Assembly (NCBI RefSeq): GCF_900111175.1
Contig: NZ_FOGI01000007.1
Span: forward strand, 1-64,000
Reading direction: 5' to 3'
From: Actinokineospora terrae
GTDB taxonomy: Bacteria; Actinomycetota; Actinomycetes; Mycobacteriales; Pseudonocardiaceae
Length of the DNA stretch: 64,000 nucleotides
This document shows positions 7,971 to 16,461 of the stretch, piece by piece. Position numbers and translations under genes: made by a program. The notes beneath the pieces are model-generated. The model was not told the origin of the DNA. It did not search any database and worked only from the letters and a program-made list of their open reading frames with translations. Numbering within the stretch: the stretch's first letter is position 1; the number at the start of each line of letters is the position of its first letter.

Positions 7971-9151
7971 ACTGGGTGGATGTCCTGGTGGTCGCGCTCG
8001 CGGTGCTGGCAGCGGTGTCCGGTGCGCGCCAAGGTGTGGTGACCGCGCTGCCCGCCTTCATCGGGGTGCTGATCGGCGCGGTCGCCGGGATCAAGCTGGC
8101 GCCACTGGTGGTCGAGCAGATCGACTCGACGCCGACCAGGGTCGCCTTCGCGGTCGCGGTGTTCGTGCTGCTGGTGGCGCTCGGCGAGACGTTCGGGGTG
8201 TGGATCGGGCGCACCATCCGGCAGAAGATCTCCTCGCCCAAGCTGGCCGGGGTGGACAGCGCGCTCGGGGCGGTCGTGCAGGGCGCCGTGGTGTTCGTGG
8301 TCGCCTGGCTGATCGCGTTGCCGCTGACCACGGTCGGCGGGCTGCCCGGGCTGGCCTCGGCGATCAACAACTCCGCGGTGCTCGGCGGGGTCAACGACGT
8401 CATGCCGCAGGCGGCCAAGGGCCTGCCGAACGAGCTGCGGCAACTGCTCGACGTCTCCGGCTTCCCGGCCGCGGTGGACCCGTTCAACCGGACCCCGAAC
8501 AAGGAGGTCGACCCGCCGGACCCGGCGCTGCAGGCCAGCGAGGTGGTGCAGCGGGTGCGGCCCAGCGTGCTGAAGGTCAACGCCAAGGCGCCGTCGTGCG
8601 AGCGGGCGTTGGAGGGCAGCGGCTTCGTGGTCGCACCGCAGCGGGTCATGACCAACGCGCACGTCGTCGCGGGCACCAACGAGGTCAGCGTGGAGTCGGG
8701 CGACCGCACACTCAAGGCCACCGTCGTGCACTACGACCCCGACACCGACTTGGCCATCTTGAGCGTGCCCGCACTGAGGGCACAGGCCTTACCGTTCGCC
8801 CAAGGCGACGCCTCTAGCGGCCAAGACGGCATCGTGCTCGGTTACCCCCTCGACGGGCCTTACACCGCCGCGCCTGCTCGTGTCCGCGACCGAATCCCCC
8901 TGCGGGGACCGGACATCTACGACGCGAACACGGTCAACCGGGACGTGTTCACGTTGCGCGCGAAGGTGCTCAGCGGGAACTCGGGCGGTCCGTTGGTCAA
9001 TCCCGCCGGTGAGGTGATCGGCGTGGTGTTCGGCGCGGCCATCGACGACTCGGAGACCGGTTACGCGTTGACCGCGGCCGAGGTGCGCGCGGAGGTCGGC
9101 CAAGCGGCGGCACTGCGGGAACCGGTTGGCACCGGGCGCTGTTCGAGCTAA
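7967..9151 (+). CDS. marP: MarP-family membrane serine protease
   Basis: The 394-residue protein starts with four hydrophobic segments of the CvpA/colicin V type (residues about 5-130, beginning NWVDVLVVALAVLAAV). A linker and a trypsin-like periplasmic domain follow. The catalytic residues visible are His232 (TNAHVVAG), Asp261 (DTDLAIL) and Ser339 (SGNSGGPL). MarP protects mycobacteria against acid and oxidative stress by processing cell-wall enzymes. I chose GTG 7967, which overlaps the Nudix stop (GTGA), over an upstream in-frame start inside the previous gene. It is convergent with and overlaps the next gene by 4 bp. Confidence 0.93.
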   Translation: MNWVDVLVVALAVLAAVSGARQGVVTALPAFIGVLIGAVAGIKLAPLVVEQIDSTPTRVAFAVAVFVLLVALGETFGVWIGRTIRQKISSPKLAGVDSALGAVVQGAVVFVVAWLIALPLTTVGGLPGLASAINNSAVLGGVNDVMPQAAKGLPNELRQLLDVSGFPAAVDPFNRTPNKEVDPPDPALQASEVVQRVRPSVLKVNAKAPSCERALEGSGFVVAPQRVMTNAHVVAGTNEVSVESGDRTLKATVVHYDPDTDLAILSVPALRAQALPFAQGDASSGQDGIVLGYPLDGPYTAAPARVRDRIPLRGPDIYDANTVNRDVFTLRAKVLSGNSGGPLVNPAGEVIGVVFGAAIDDSETGYALTAAEVRAEVGQAAALREPVGTGRCSS

Positions 9152-10077
9152 CCCTTCACGAAGGCCGTTAGCAGCGCGTTGGTCGCTGCTGGCGCCTCTT
9201 CGTGTGGGAAGTGCCCGACCTTGGGCAGCTCGTGGTGCTCGGCAGTGCCACCGATCCACTGTCCTGACGCGATGCGCGTGCGAGGTAGTACACACGGGTC
9301 GTCAGCGCCGTAGAGCTGGAAGACCGGAACCTCGATCTCGCGACCCAGGGCCTCGGTGAACCGTCGACCCTCGCTGCGGAGTTGGGATCGTGCGGCCCAC
9401 CGGTAGTACTCATGCGAGCTGTGCGCGGTACCGGGAACCAGCATCGCGGTCCGATAGCGCTCAGCGGCTTCCGGTAGCCCCGACCAGTACTGGCCGGACC
9501 AAGATCGGATCCGACGTTCGACGAGCGCGGCGCCGTCCTGGGTGATGCGCCGCTCGGGCAGCATCGGGATCTGGGCGGCGAACAGGTGTCGCATCGCTCG
9601 GGCTTGATTCCGCGGCGCCTTGCGCAGGGCCGTGCGGCGGATTTGTCCTCTTAGGGCAAGAGGGTGCGGGGCCGAGATGGTCGCCAAGGAGTGCACAACG
9701 CGCGGGTGCAGCGCGGCGACGGTCCAGGCGAGCTGCCCGCCCCAGTCATGGCCGACCAGGTGGGCCTTCGGCTCACCGAGGGACTTCACCAGCCCCGCCA
9801 CGTCGCCCGCCAGCGTCCACGCGTCGTAGCCGCGGGGTGGCTTGTCGGAGTCGCCATAGCCGCGCAGGTCGACGGCGACCGCCCGGAACCCGGCATCGCC
9901 CAGCGCGGTCAACTGGTCGCGCCAGGACCACCAGAACCCGGCGAAGCCGTGCAGCAGCAGGACGAGCGGGCCCTCGCCGGTCTCGGCGACGTGCAGCCGG
10001 ATGCCGTTGGCGTGCACGTCGCGGTGCGCCCACGGTCCATCGATGCGGACGACCGAGGGATCCGGGTGGGCGGGCAC
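9148..10077 (-). CDS. Alpha/beta hydrolase, epoxide hydrolase-like (EphE position)
   Basis: The 309-residue protein has the oxyanion-side motif LLHGFAGFWWSW and the nucleophile elbow LVGHDWGGQLAW with Asp as nucleophile. The acid lies in GADDPCVL and the general base in KVGHFPHEEAP. This Asp-nucleophile pattern is that of epoxide hydrolases and haloalkane dehalogenases; the HxxP-type oxyanion motif is altered to HGFA, so activity on epoxides is only inferred. By position it corresponds to mycobacterial EphE (Rv3670). It lies 10 bp after the holin-family gene on the same strand and is likely co-transcribed. Confidence 0.88.
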   Translation of the reverse strand: MPAHPDPSVVRIDGPWAHRDVHANGIRLHVAETGEGPLVLLLHGFAGFWWSWRDQLTALGDAGFRAVAVDLRGYGDSDKPPRGYDAWTLAGDVAGLVKSLGEPKAHLVGHDWGGQLAWTVAALHPRVVHSLATISAPHPLALRGQIRRTALRKAPRNQARAMRHLFAAQIPMLPERRITQDGAALVERRIRSWSGQYWSGLPEAAERYRTAMLVPGTAHSSHEYYRWAARSQLRSEGRRFTEALGREIEVPVFQLYGADDPCVLPRTRIASGQWIGGTAEHHELPKVGHFPHEEAPAATNALLTAFVKG

Positions 10078-10087
10078 GGGTGGTCGC

Positions 10088-10591
10088 TCAGGACTGGCGG
10101 TCGCCGCGGTGGGTCAACGCGGCCGCGGTGTCCTTGACCGAGGAGATCGTGCGCTCCGGCGCCCGCAGCGACTTGAGCTTGCGGATGCCGAGCAGCGTGA
10201 AGACCGCCGCGACGACCAGCATGAAGCCGAACACGATGGCGAAGGCGCCCGAGCGCACCACGCCGAGGTCGGCGATCAGCTCGGCCAGCGCGAAGAAGAA
10301 GAAGAACGAGCTGTAGAGCACCACGGTCAGCGCGATGATGAAGAAGACGCTGCCCTTGATCCCCTTCTTCACCTCCTTGGTGACCTCGGACTTGGCCAGC
10401 TCGACCTCGGCCCGCACCAGGGTCGACAGGTGCGTGGTCGCGTCCTTGACCAGGTGCCCGATGGACTGCTCGCCCGCTGCCGCGATGGCGCGGTCGTCAG
10501 CGAGGGGGATCGAGGGGACTTGCGGCAGCCCCGAACCGTCTGCTTTTCCGTGCGCGCTGGTCACCTGCGTCATCGTGCCATGCTCGGTCAT
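10088..10591 (-). CDS. Phage holin-family (holin-X like) membrane protein
   Basis: This 167-residue protein has an amphipathic N-terminal half (HLVKDATTHLSTLVRAEVEL) followed by two membrane segments (SVFFIIALTVVLYSSFFFFFA and AFAIVFGFMLVVAAVFTLLG). It matches the actinobacterial 'phage holin family' of unknown role (Rv3669 position), and there is no phage context. Its first 95 bp overlap the 3' end of nhaA in another frame; an internal ATG at 10573 would reduce the overlap to 77 bp. Confidence 0.85.
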   Translation of the reverse strand: MTEHGTMTQVTSAHGKADGSGLPQVPSIPLADDRAIAAAGEQSIGHLVKDATTHLSTLVRAEVELAKSEVTKEVKKGIKGSVFFIIALTVVLYSSFFFFFALAELIADLGVVRSGAFAIVFGFMLVVAAVFTLLGIRKLKSLRAPERTISSVKDTAAALTHRGDRQS

Positions 10592-11816
10592 CGGAGGCCG
10601 GGCGGGCGGTACCCTCCGCGTTTCGCCGCCGCGCCCGTCCCCGACCGACCAGGAGCGCGGCGGCCAGCAGCGCGGCCACCGCGGAGGCGACCAGCACCGC
10701 GGCCTTGGCCAGGTCGGCGTCGGCGGGGTCGAGGGCGAGTTCGGCGATCAGCAGGCTGACGGTGAAGCCGACGCCGCCGAGCATGGCGACCGCCACCAGG
10801 TCTCGTTTGCCCAGGTCAGCGGGCAGGGTGGCCAGCTTGAGGCGGACCGCGAGCAGCGCGGCGCCGGTGATGCCGACCAGCTTGCCGACCACGAGCCCGG
10901 CGAACACGGCCAAGACGACCTTGTCGCTGGTGAACTGCCGCAGGACATCCCCGCCGACCGAGACCCCGGCGGCGAAGAAGGCGAAGACCGGCACCGCGAG
11001 CCCCGCTGACCACGGCTGGAGCCGGTGCTCCAAGCGCAGTGCGGGTGCCTCTCTCTCGTAGGAGTCCTTCTTGACCCGCGTGAGCAACGCCAACGCCACA
11101 CCGGCGATCGTCGCGTGGACCCCGGAGGAGTGGACCGCGACCCACACCGCGACCGCGAGCGGCACATAGATCCATGCGGAGGTCACCCGGCGGTGCTGAA
11201 GGTAGGCATAGAGCCCCAGCAACGCGGCCGCCACCGCCGCGGCGATGAGGTTGAGCCCGCTGGTGAACAAGACGGCGATCAGAAGGATCGCGCCGAGGTC
11301 ATCCACTACGGCCAGGCTGAGCAGGAACACGCGCGCGCTGCTGGGCATGCCTGACCCCGTTAGCGCCAACACGCCCAGCGCGAACGCGATGTCCGTCGCC
11401 ACCGGTACCGCCCACACGTCGCCCGCGCGCGGATCACCCCACGCGACCGTTAGCGCCACCAGGGCTGGGACGACCATCCCGCCGACGGCAGCGACAACGG
11501 GCAAGATCGCCGCCTTGAAGTCAGACAGCTCGCCCAGCACTAACTCGCGCTTGAGCTCCAGGCCCGCGACGAAGAAGAAGAGCGCCAGGAGTCCGTCCTT
11601 GGCCCACTCGCCCGCAGTCAGGTTCAGGTGCAGGAAGTGCGGACCGAACTCGACATCGCGCACCGCCGTGTACACACCGGACAGCGGCGAGTTCGCCAAC
11701 ACCAGGGCCGCGGCGGCGGCCACGAGCAGGACGACCCCGCCGACAGTCTCGGTCCGCAGGTAGCGGGCGAACTCGGTCAGCGCGGCGGGCGGCGATGGAC
11801 GGCGGCGGTGCGACAA
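10497..11816 (-). CDS. nhaA: Na+/H+ antiporter NhaA
   Basis: The 439-residue integral membrane protein has about 12 segments. The paired aspartates of the ion site are in SLAVVDDLGAILLIAV and the earlier conserved Asp in VPVATDIAFALGVLAL, equivalent to D163/D164 and D133 of E. coli NhaA. It exchanges Na+ for protons to control pH and sodium. The C-terminus carries a polar tail of about 45 residues rich in Arg, Ala and Asp that overlaps the next gene; relatives usually end sooner, so the tail may be a species-specific extension. No nhaR-like regulator is adjacent. Confidence 0.95.
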   Translation of the reverse strand: MSHRRRPSPPAALTEFARYLRTETVGGVVLLVAAAAALVLANSPLSGVYTAVRDVEFGPHFLHLNLTAGEWAKDGLLALFFFVAGLELKRELVLGELSDFKAAILPVVAAVGGMVVPALVALTVAWGDPRAGDVWAVPVATDIAFALGVLALTGSGMPSSARVFLLSLAVVDDLGAILLIAVLFTSGLNLIAAAVAAALLGLYAYLQHRRVTSAWIYVPLAVAVWVAVHSSGVHATIAGVALALLTRVKKDSYEREAPALRLEHRLQPWSAGLAVPVFAFFAAGVSVGGDVLRQFTSDKVVLAVFAGLVVGKLVGITGAALLAVRLKLATLPADLGKRDLVAVAMLGGVGFTVSLLIAELALDPADADLAKAAVLVASAVAALLAAALLVGRGRARRRNAEGTARPASDDRAWHDDAGDQRARKSRRFGAAASPLDPPR

Positions 11817-11892
11817 GGGCTGCTCCTAGGCATGGCTGGACCACTTGCCGACCAGACTTCCCGGCGCACCTGGTTCCCACCCTAGTGCCGCG

Positions 11893-12621
11893 CTAGCCCA
11901 CAGTCACGCCGAACAGCACTCCTACGAAGTAGGTGACCACCATCGCCAGCACGCCCACTACGACGTTCCGCAAGACAGCGCGCCTAGCGACCGCCCCGCC
12001 CAGCCTGGCGCTGACGTAACCAGTCAGCACGAGACCGGCTACGACGGCCGCGATGCAGGTGAGCACTCGCGCGTCCACGGGCGGTACGGCAATCGCGATC
12101 AGCGGGATGAGAGCGCCAACGGCGAACGAGAGGAACGACGCCCACGCGGCCTGCCACGGGCTGGTGAGGTTGTCCGGGTCGATCTGCAGCTCCGCCTCGG
12201 CGTGCGCGTGGAGGGCGTCCTTCACGGTCAGCTCGTGCGCCACCTGCGTCGCCAGCTCCGGGGACAGCCCCTTGGCCTCGTAGATCTCGGCGAGTTCGCG
12301 TTCCTCGGCCTCGGGCATCTCCCGCAGCTCGCGTTCCTCTTTGCGCAACGCCGCCAGCTCGGTGTCGCGCTGGGTGCTGACCGACACGTACTCGCCGCCC
12401 GCCATCGACAGCGCGCCTGCCACCAGCCCGGCCACCCCGGCGGCCAGGATCGTGGTCCGGTCCGCGGTCGCCCCCGCCACGCCGACCACGAGACCGGCGG
12501 TCGAGATGATGCCGTCGTTGGCGCCCAGCACCCCGGCCCGCAACCAGTTCAGCCGCCCGGCCAGTCCGTTGTGGTGCGGCTCACCCTCGTGCGGGACGCG
12601 GCCGTCGCTCTCGGTGCTCAC
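11893..12621 (-). CDS. VIT1/CCC1-family iron/manganese transporter
   Basis: The 242-residue protein shows the family N-terminus LNWLRAGVLGANDGIISTAG. Membrane helix 2 carries GALSMAGGEYVSVSTQRDTE, a cytoplasmic Glu-rich metal-binding helical region follows (REMPEAEERELAEIYEAKGL), and three C-terminal helices complete the fold. Family members move Fe2+ or Mn2+ out of the cytoplasm. The open frame extends far upstream, but GTG 12621 (VSTESDGRVPHEG) gives the right family length. It diverges from the acyltransferase gene with about 50 bp between. Confidence 0.88.
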   Translation of the reverse strand: MSTESDGRVPHEGEPHHNGLAGRLNWLRAGVLGANDGIISTAGLVVGVAGATADRTTILAAGVAGLVAGALSMAGGEYVSVSTQRDTELAALRKEERELREMPEAEERELAEIYEAKGLSPELATQVAHELTVKDALHAHAEAELQIDPDNLTSPWQAAWASFLSFAVGALIPLIAIAVPPVDARVLTCIAAVVAGLVLTGYVSARLGGAVARRAVLRNVVVGVLAMVVTYFVGVLFGVTVG

Positions 12622-12672
12622 CCGGGCATTCTTCGCGCAACATGGGTGGTTCCACCAAGACCTGTCGGTGTG

Positions 12673-13428
12673 ATGACCGAAGATTGTGGTGTGTCTGACT
12701 CGAACAAACCCATGCCGACCTGGCGTGCCCTCGCGTTGATGTTCCGCGTCCCGCGCCGGGGCAGGGGGTTCTGGTTCAGTTTCGCCATCGACCTCATCTG
12801 GCCGTTGCTCGCCGTGGTCACCCGGTTGCGATTCCGCGGCGGGGAAAAGCTCCCCAAGTCCGGTGGCGTACTCCTGGCGTCGAACCACCTGTCGTTCGCC
12901 GACCCGGTGACCGTGACCGCGTTCTCCCTGGCTTCCGGACGCATCCCGCGCTACCTGGCCAAGGCGAGCCTGTGGCGCATCCCGCTGGTCAAGCGGGTCC
13001 TCACGGGAGGCGGCCACATCCCCGTGGAACGCAACACCGCGCAGGCCCGTCACGCCTACCTCGGCGCGGTAGAGGCGGTGAACAAGGGGGAGTGCGTGAT
13101 GTTCTTCCCCGAGGCAGGGTTCTCCGACGACGAGAACCACTGGCCGTCGCGCAAGGTGAAGAACGGTGTGGCCCGAGTGGCGCTAGAGACAGGAGCGCCG
13201 GTCGTCCCAGTGGTGAACTGGGGGACACACGCGCTCTTGCCCGCTACGGCCAAGTTCCCGAAGCTGTTCCCCCGCAAGACGGTCGACATCGTCGCGGGTG
13301 ACCCGGTAGACCTATCCGACCTCAACGGGACCGACCGCGAGACCATCAACGAGGCGACCAAGCGGATCATGCACGCCATCACCGAACTGCTGGCCACCCT
13401 GCGCGCCGAGACGCCCCCCACCCGGTAG
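12673..13428 (+). CDS. 1-acylglycerol-3-phosphate acyltransferase-like (PlsC family)
   Basis: The 251-residue protein carries the PlsC signature NHLSFAD (HX4D) near residue 75, GGHIPVERN near 115 and FFPEAGFSDD near 142. The last replaces the usual FPEGTRS, a variation seen in actinobacterial members. It should transfer an acyl chain to lysophosphatidic acid or a related acceptor at the membrane; a hydrophobic stretch (WFSFAIDLIWPLLAVV) precedes the catalytic motif. Start ATG 12673 or GTG 12691 are both possible. It converges with acs, whose stop is 25 bp away. Confidence 0.85.
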   Translation: MTEDCGVSDSNKPMPTWRALALMFRVPRRGRGFWFSFAIDLIWPLLAVVTRLRFRGGEKLPKSGGVLLASNHLSFADPVTVTAFSLASGRIPRYLAKASLWRIPLVKRVLTGGGHIPVERNTAQARHAYLGAVEAVNKGECVMFFPEAGFSDDENHWPSRKVKNGVARVALETGAPVVPVVNWGTHALLPATAKFPKLFPRKTVDIVAGDPVDLSDLNGTDRETINEATKRIMHAITELLATLRAETPPTR

Positions 13429-13453
13429 GGCAGGGGGCGTCCGGGTGGGCGTC

Positions 13454-15430
13454 TCAGTCCTCGCTGGGGGCGGACTTCAACCCGGAGCTGATGAGGTCCA
13501 TCACCGCCGAGTCGGCCAGCGTGGTGGTGTCGCCGATGGCCCGGTTCTCCGCCACGTCGCGCAGCAGCCTGCGCATGATCTTGCCGCTGCGGGTCTTCGG
13601 CAGCTCGTTGACGATCAAGACCTGCCGCGGCTTGGCGATCGGGCCGATCTCCGTGGCCACGTGGTCGCGCAGCGTCTTCACCGTGCTGTCGTCCGGCTTC
13701 GCCGAGCCGCGCAGGATGACGAACGCGACGATGCCCTGGCCGGTGGTCGGGTCGCTGGCGCCGACGACCGCGGCCTCGGCCACCGTCGGGTGCGACACCA
13801 GCGCCGACTCGACCTCGGTGGTGGAGATCCGGTGGCCGGAGACGTTCATCACGTCGTCGACCCGGCCGAGCAGCCAGATGTCGCCGTCCGCGTCGTACTT
13901 GGCGCCGTCACCGGCGAAGTAGAAGCCCAGGTCGGTGAACCGCGACCAGTAGGTGTCGCGGTAGCGCTCGTCATCGCCCCAGATCCCGCGCAGCATCGAC
14001 GGCCACGGCTGGTCGAGCACCAGGTAGCCGCCGCCACCCTTGGCGACCTCGACGCCCTGGTCGTCGACCACCTTCGCCGAGATGCCCGGCAGCGGCTGCT
14101 GCGCCGAGCCCGGCTTGGTGTGCGTCACCCCGGGCAGCGGGCTGATCATGATGGCGCCGGTCTCGGTCTGCCACCAGGTGTCCACGATCGGGGTGCGGTT
14201 GGCGCCGATGTTCTCCCGGTACCAGATCCACGCCTCCGGGTTGATCGGCTCGCCCACGCTGCCGAGCACCCGCAGGCTCGACAGGTCGTAGCCAGCCGGG
14301 ATGTCCGCGCCCCACTTCATGAAGGTGCGGATCAAGGTCGGTGCCGTGTAGTAGATCGACACCTGGTGCTCTTGGATGATCTCCCAGTGTCGACCTTCGT
14401 GCGGGGTGTTCGGCGTACCCTCGTAGACGACCTGGGTCACGCCGTTGGACAGCGGACCGTAGACGATGTAGGAGTGCCCGGTGATCCAGCCGATGTCGGC
14501 GGTGCACCAGTACACGTCGGTCTCCGGCTTGAGGTCGAAGACGGCGTGATGGGTGTAAGAGGCCTGGGTGAGGTAACCGCCCGAGGTGTGCAGGATTCCC
14601 TTGGGGTTCCCCGTGGTGCCGCTCGTGTAGAGGATGAACAGCGGGTGCTCGGCGTCGAACGCCTGCGCCGCGTGCGTCTCCGACTGGCGATCAACCAGGT
14701 CGTGCCACCACAGGTCGCGGCCCTCGGTCCAGCCGACCTCGCCACCGGTGCGGCGGACCACCAGCACGTGCTCGATGGACGGCGTGTGCGCGGTCGCCTC
14801 GTCGGTGTTGTCCTTCATCGGGGCGGGCGCGCCGCGCCGGTACTGCCCGTCGGAGGTGATCAGCAGCTTCGCCTGGGCGTCGTCGATGCGCGAGCGCAGC
14901 GCCGTCGAGGAGAACCCGCCGAACACCACGCTGTGCACCAGGCCGAGCCGGGCGCAGGCCAGCATCGAGTAGATGGCCTCGGGGATCATCGGCATCTGGA
15001 TGGCGACCCGGTCGCCCGGCTCGAGGCCGAGCTCGGCGAGCGCGTTCGCCGTCTTGCTGACCTCGCGCAGCAGGTCGGCGTAGGTGATCGTCCTGCTGTC
15101 ACCCGGCTCGCCAACCCAGTGGATGGCGACCCGGTCACCCAGGCCCGCCTCGACGTGACGGTCGACACAGTTGGCCGCCACGTTCAGTTTGCCGCCGACG
15201 AACCACTTGGCGAACGGCGCGTCGTCCCAGTCGAGCACCCGCTCCCAGCGGGTGTCCCAGCTCAGCCGCTCGGCCTGCTCGGCCCAGAACGCCTCGCGGT
15301 CGTCGGCGCCCTGCTCGTAGGCCGCCGCCCCGACGTTGGCCGCCGCGCTGAACTCGTCGGTCGGGGCGAACACCCGGCTCTCCGTCGACAGGTTGTCCAG
15401 CGTCGGTGTCTGACCGGACTGCTCGGTCAT
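13454..15430 (-). CDS. acs: Acetyl-CoA synthetase
   Basis: The 658-residue enzyme activates acetate to acetyl-CoA through acetyl-AMP. The adenylation core motif YTSGTTGNPKG and the WWQTETGAIMISPLPG motif are intact. The C-terminal PKTRSGKIMRR holds the acetylation-regulated lysine, Lys617. The length equals that of typical Acs (about 650). I start at ATG 15430 because GAGGAGG lies 8 bp upstream, although the frame is open further. Acs near a Crp-type regulator fits known cAMP-dependent control of acetate use, but no Crp site was confirmed. Confidence 0.97.
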   Translation of the reverse strand: MTEQSGQTPTLDNLSTESRVFAPTDEFSAAANVGAAAYEQGADDREAFWAEQAERLSWDTRWERVLDWDDAPFAKWFVGGKLNVAANCVDRHVEAGLGDRVAIHWVGEPGDSRTITYADLLREVSKTANALAELGLEPGDRVAIQMPMIPEAIYSMLACARLGLVHSVVFGGFSSTALRSRIDDAQAKLLITSDGQYRRGAPAPMKDNTDEATAHTPSIEHVLVVRRTGGEVGWTEGRDLWWHDLVDRQSETHAAQAFDAEHPLFILYTSGTTGNPKGILHTSGGYLTQASYTHHAVFDLKPETDVYWCTADIGWITGHSYIVYGPLSNGVTQVVYEGTPNTPHEGRHWEIIQEHQVSIYYTAPTLIRTFMKWGADIPAGYDLSSLRVLGSVGEPINPEAWIWYRENIGANRTPIVDTWWQTETGAIMISPLPGVTHTKPGSAQQPLPGISAKVVDDQGVEVAKGGGGYLVLDQPWPSMLRGIWGDDERYRDTYWSRFTDLGFYFAGDGAKYDADGDIWLLGRVDDVMNVSGHRISTTEVESALVSHPTVAEAAVVGASDPTTGQGIVAFVILRGSAKPDDSTVKTLRDHVATEIGPIAKPRQVLIVNELPKTRSGKIMRRLLRDVAENRAIGDTTTLADSAVMDLISSGLKSAPSED

Positions 15431-15696
15431 GGACCTGACCTCCTCGGTGAATCTCCGGTTCCTCCGGCGGGCGCGGCCGGTTGTCGAGAGGAATCTAGTG
15501 CTCCCGGCGCCCGCCCGACAGTCCGACACCGCATAGGTATAGACCAGTGGGGCACGGTTCGGAGTTCGGCCGATCGGTGGGTATCTGCTCCGTTCGGCTG
15601 TCCTCTTCCGATTCGGCGGAAAGTAGCCTGGTGGGGACGTACCGTGGTCGGCGGTGATCCGGGTAGGGAATGCCGAGAGGTCGACGTGGTGGGGGG

Positions 15697-16461
15697 ATGA
15701 TGGGTGGGCGTTCACCACTGGCTGCCCCGGAGTTCCGGGCGAAGCGGGTCGCCGACGCGATCCCGACCCCCGTGTTCGCCGCGCTGATCGCGCGCGCAGG
15801 ACTCCGGCTCCCGATCACGGGGTCGACCACCCGGCGTGAGACCGGGCACGGGGAACTGCGGTTCGGGCCGCGGCCCCGGCCCGCCGCCAGGACCGCCGCC
15901 TTCGCCGGGGACGGTGTGGTGCTACCCGACCAGCGCGGGCACGCGGTGGTCGGGCTGTCACGGTTCGCGGCACCCGGAGCAGGTGGCACTTACCTCGCCG
16001 GGGCGGCCTGCGTCGAACTTCTCCCGGATCCGATCACCGGGCTTGCCACCGGGGCGGTCCGAACGGGCCTGCGTGCAGGGCAGGGCCAGTCGGTGCTCGT
16101 CGGTGGCCGGTCCGCCGTGATCTCCCGGTCCCGCTACGCCGACCAGCACGCTTGCCGGTGTGGTGGCGACCATAGGCTGCGCGGTGGTGGGCTTCGCCTG
16201 GCGTCAGGGATGAGCCTCAGTACCGAGAGGGGCGGTGGCATGGCTGGGGATCAGTACTCGCGGTTGCGCATCGCGGCTTCCTCCTCGAGGGGTCGGACTG
16301 CTGGGTCGACTCGAACTGCCGTGGCAGCAGTTCGGCTCAGTACTCGCGGTTCCGCACGGTGTTACCTCCCTCTCGGGTCCGGGGGGACCGAACGTACCCC
16401 GCCCGCCGCGGGTCACGTTCAGTGTCCCGTCTGTCGCAAAGGGGGACAATGCCCAGTCTGA
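15697..16461 (+). CDS. Hypothetical open frame of doubtful reality
   Basis: The frame between acs and the diguanylate cyclase has a high share of G/C at third positions in its first 170 codons, which favours coding. The product (MMGGRSPLAAPEFRAKR...) matches no family that I recognise, has no membrane segment and no clear Shine-Dalgarno site. Its last third (from about 16230) is Ser/Arg/Gly-rich, loses coding bias and runs antisense to two minigenes and into the next promoter region. A shorter gene or none at all is possible. Confidence 0.3.
   Translation: MMGGRSPLAAPEFRAKRVADAIPTPVFAALIARAGLRLPITGSTTRRETGHGELRFGPRPRPAARTAAFAGDGVVLPDQRGHAVVGLSRFAAPGAGGTYLAGAACVELLPDPITGLATGAVRTGLRAGQGQSVLVGGRSAVISRSRYADQHACRCGGDHRLRGGGLRLASGMSLSTERGGGMAGDQYSRLRIAASSSRGRTAGSTRTAVAAVRLSTRGSARCYLPLGSGGTERTPPAAGHVQCPVCRKGGQCPV
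16251..16271 (-). CDS. Six-codon minigene MRNREY (distal copy)
   Basis: ATG-CGC-AAC-CGC-GAG-TAC-TGA encodes MRNREY. A near-perfect ribosome-binding site GAGGAGG (16280-16286) lies 8 nt before the ATG. It is the second of two near-identical minigenes in tandem on this strand, 65 nt apart. Short peptides with strong ribosome sites can be leader peptides or precursors of modified peptides; no modifying enzyme is next to it. The role is unknown. Confidence 0.45.
   Translation of the reverse strand: MRNREY
16312..16334 (-). other. Hairpin between the two minigenes
   Basis: CGAACTGC (16312-16319) and GCAGTTCG (16327-16334) form a perfect 8-bp stem with a 7-nt loop. It begins 2 nt after the stop codon of the upstream minigene. 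It could attenuate or stabilise the short transcript. Confidence 0.5.
16337..16357 (-). CDS. Six-codon minigene (V/M)RNREY (proximal copy)
   Basis: GTG-CGG-AAC-CGC-GAG-TAC-TGA encodes (M)RNREY, the same hexapeptide as the distal copy with a synonymous change in codon 2 and a GTG start. The ribosome-binding site GGGAGGT (16364-16370) ends 6 nt before the start. The conservation of peptide, stop codon and ribosome site in both copies, while the intervening sequence differs, argues that translation matters. Confidence 0.45.
   Translation of the reverse strand: MRNREY

Noticed and set aside
10088..10591. Prophage remnant because of the holin-family name
   Set aside because: The gene is a conserved chromosomal actinobacterial gene at the Rv3669 position, and no phage genes surround it.
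13445..15700. Long plus-strand frame across acs
   Set aside because: It is the antisense shadow of acs, with no ribosome site or recognisable product.
16251..16357. Assignment of the MRNREY minigenes as biarylitide precursors
   Set aside because: Biarylitide minigenes encode MRYYH-type pentapeptides next to a P450. Here the peptide lacks the paired aromatic residues and no P450 is nearby.
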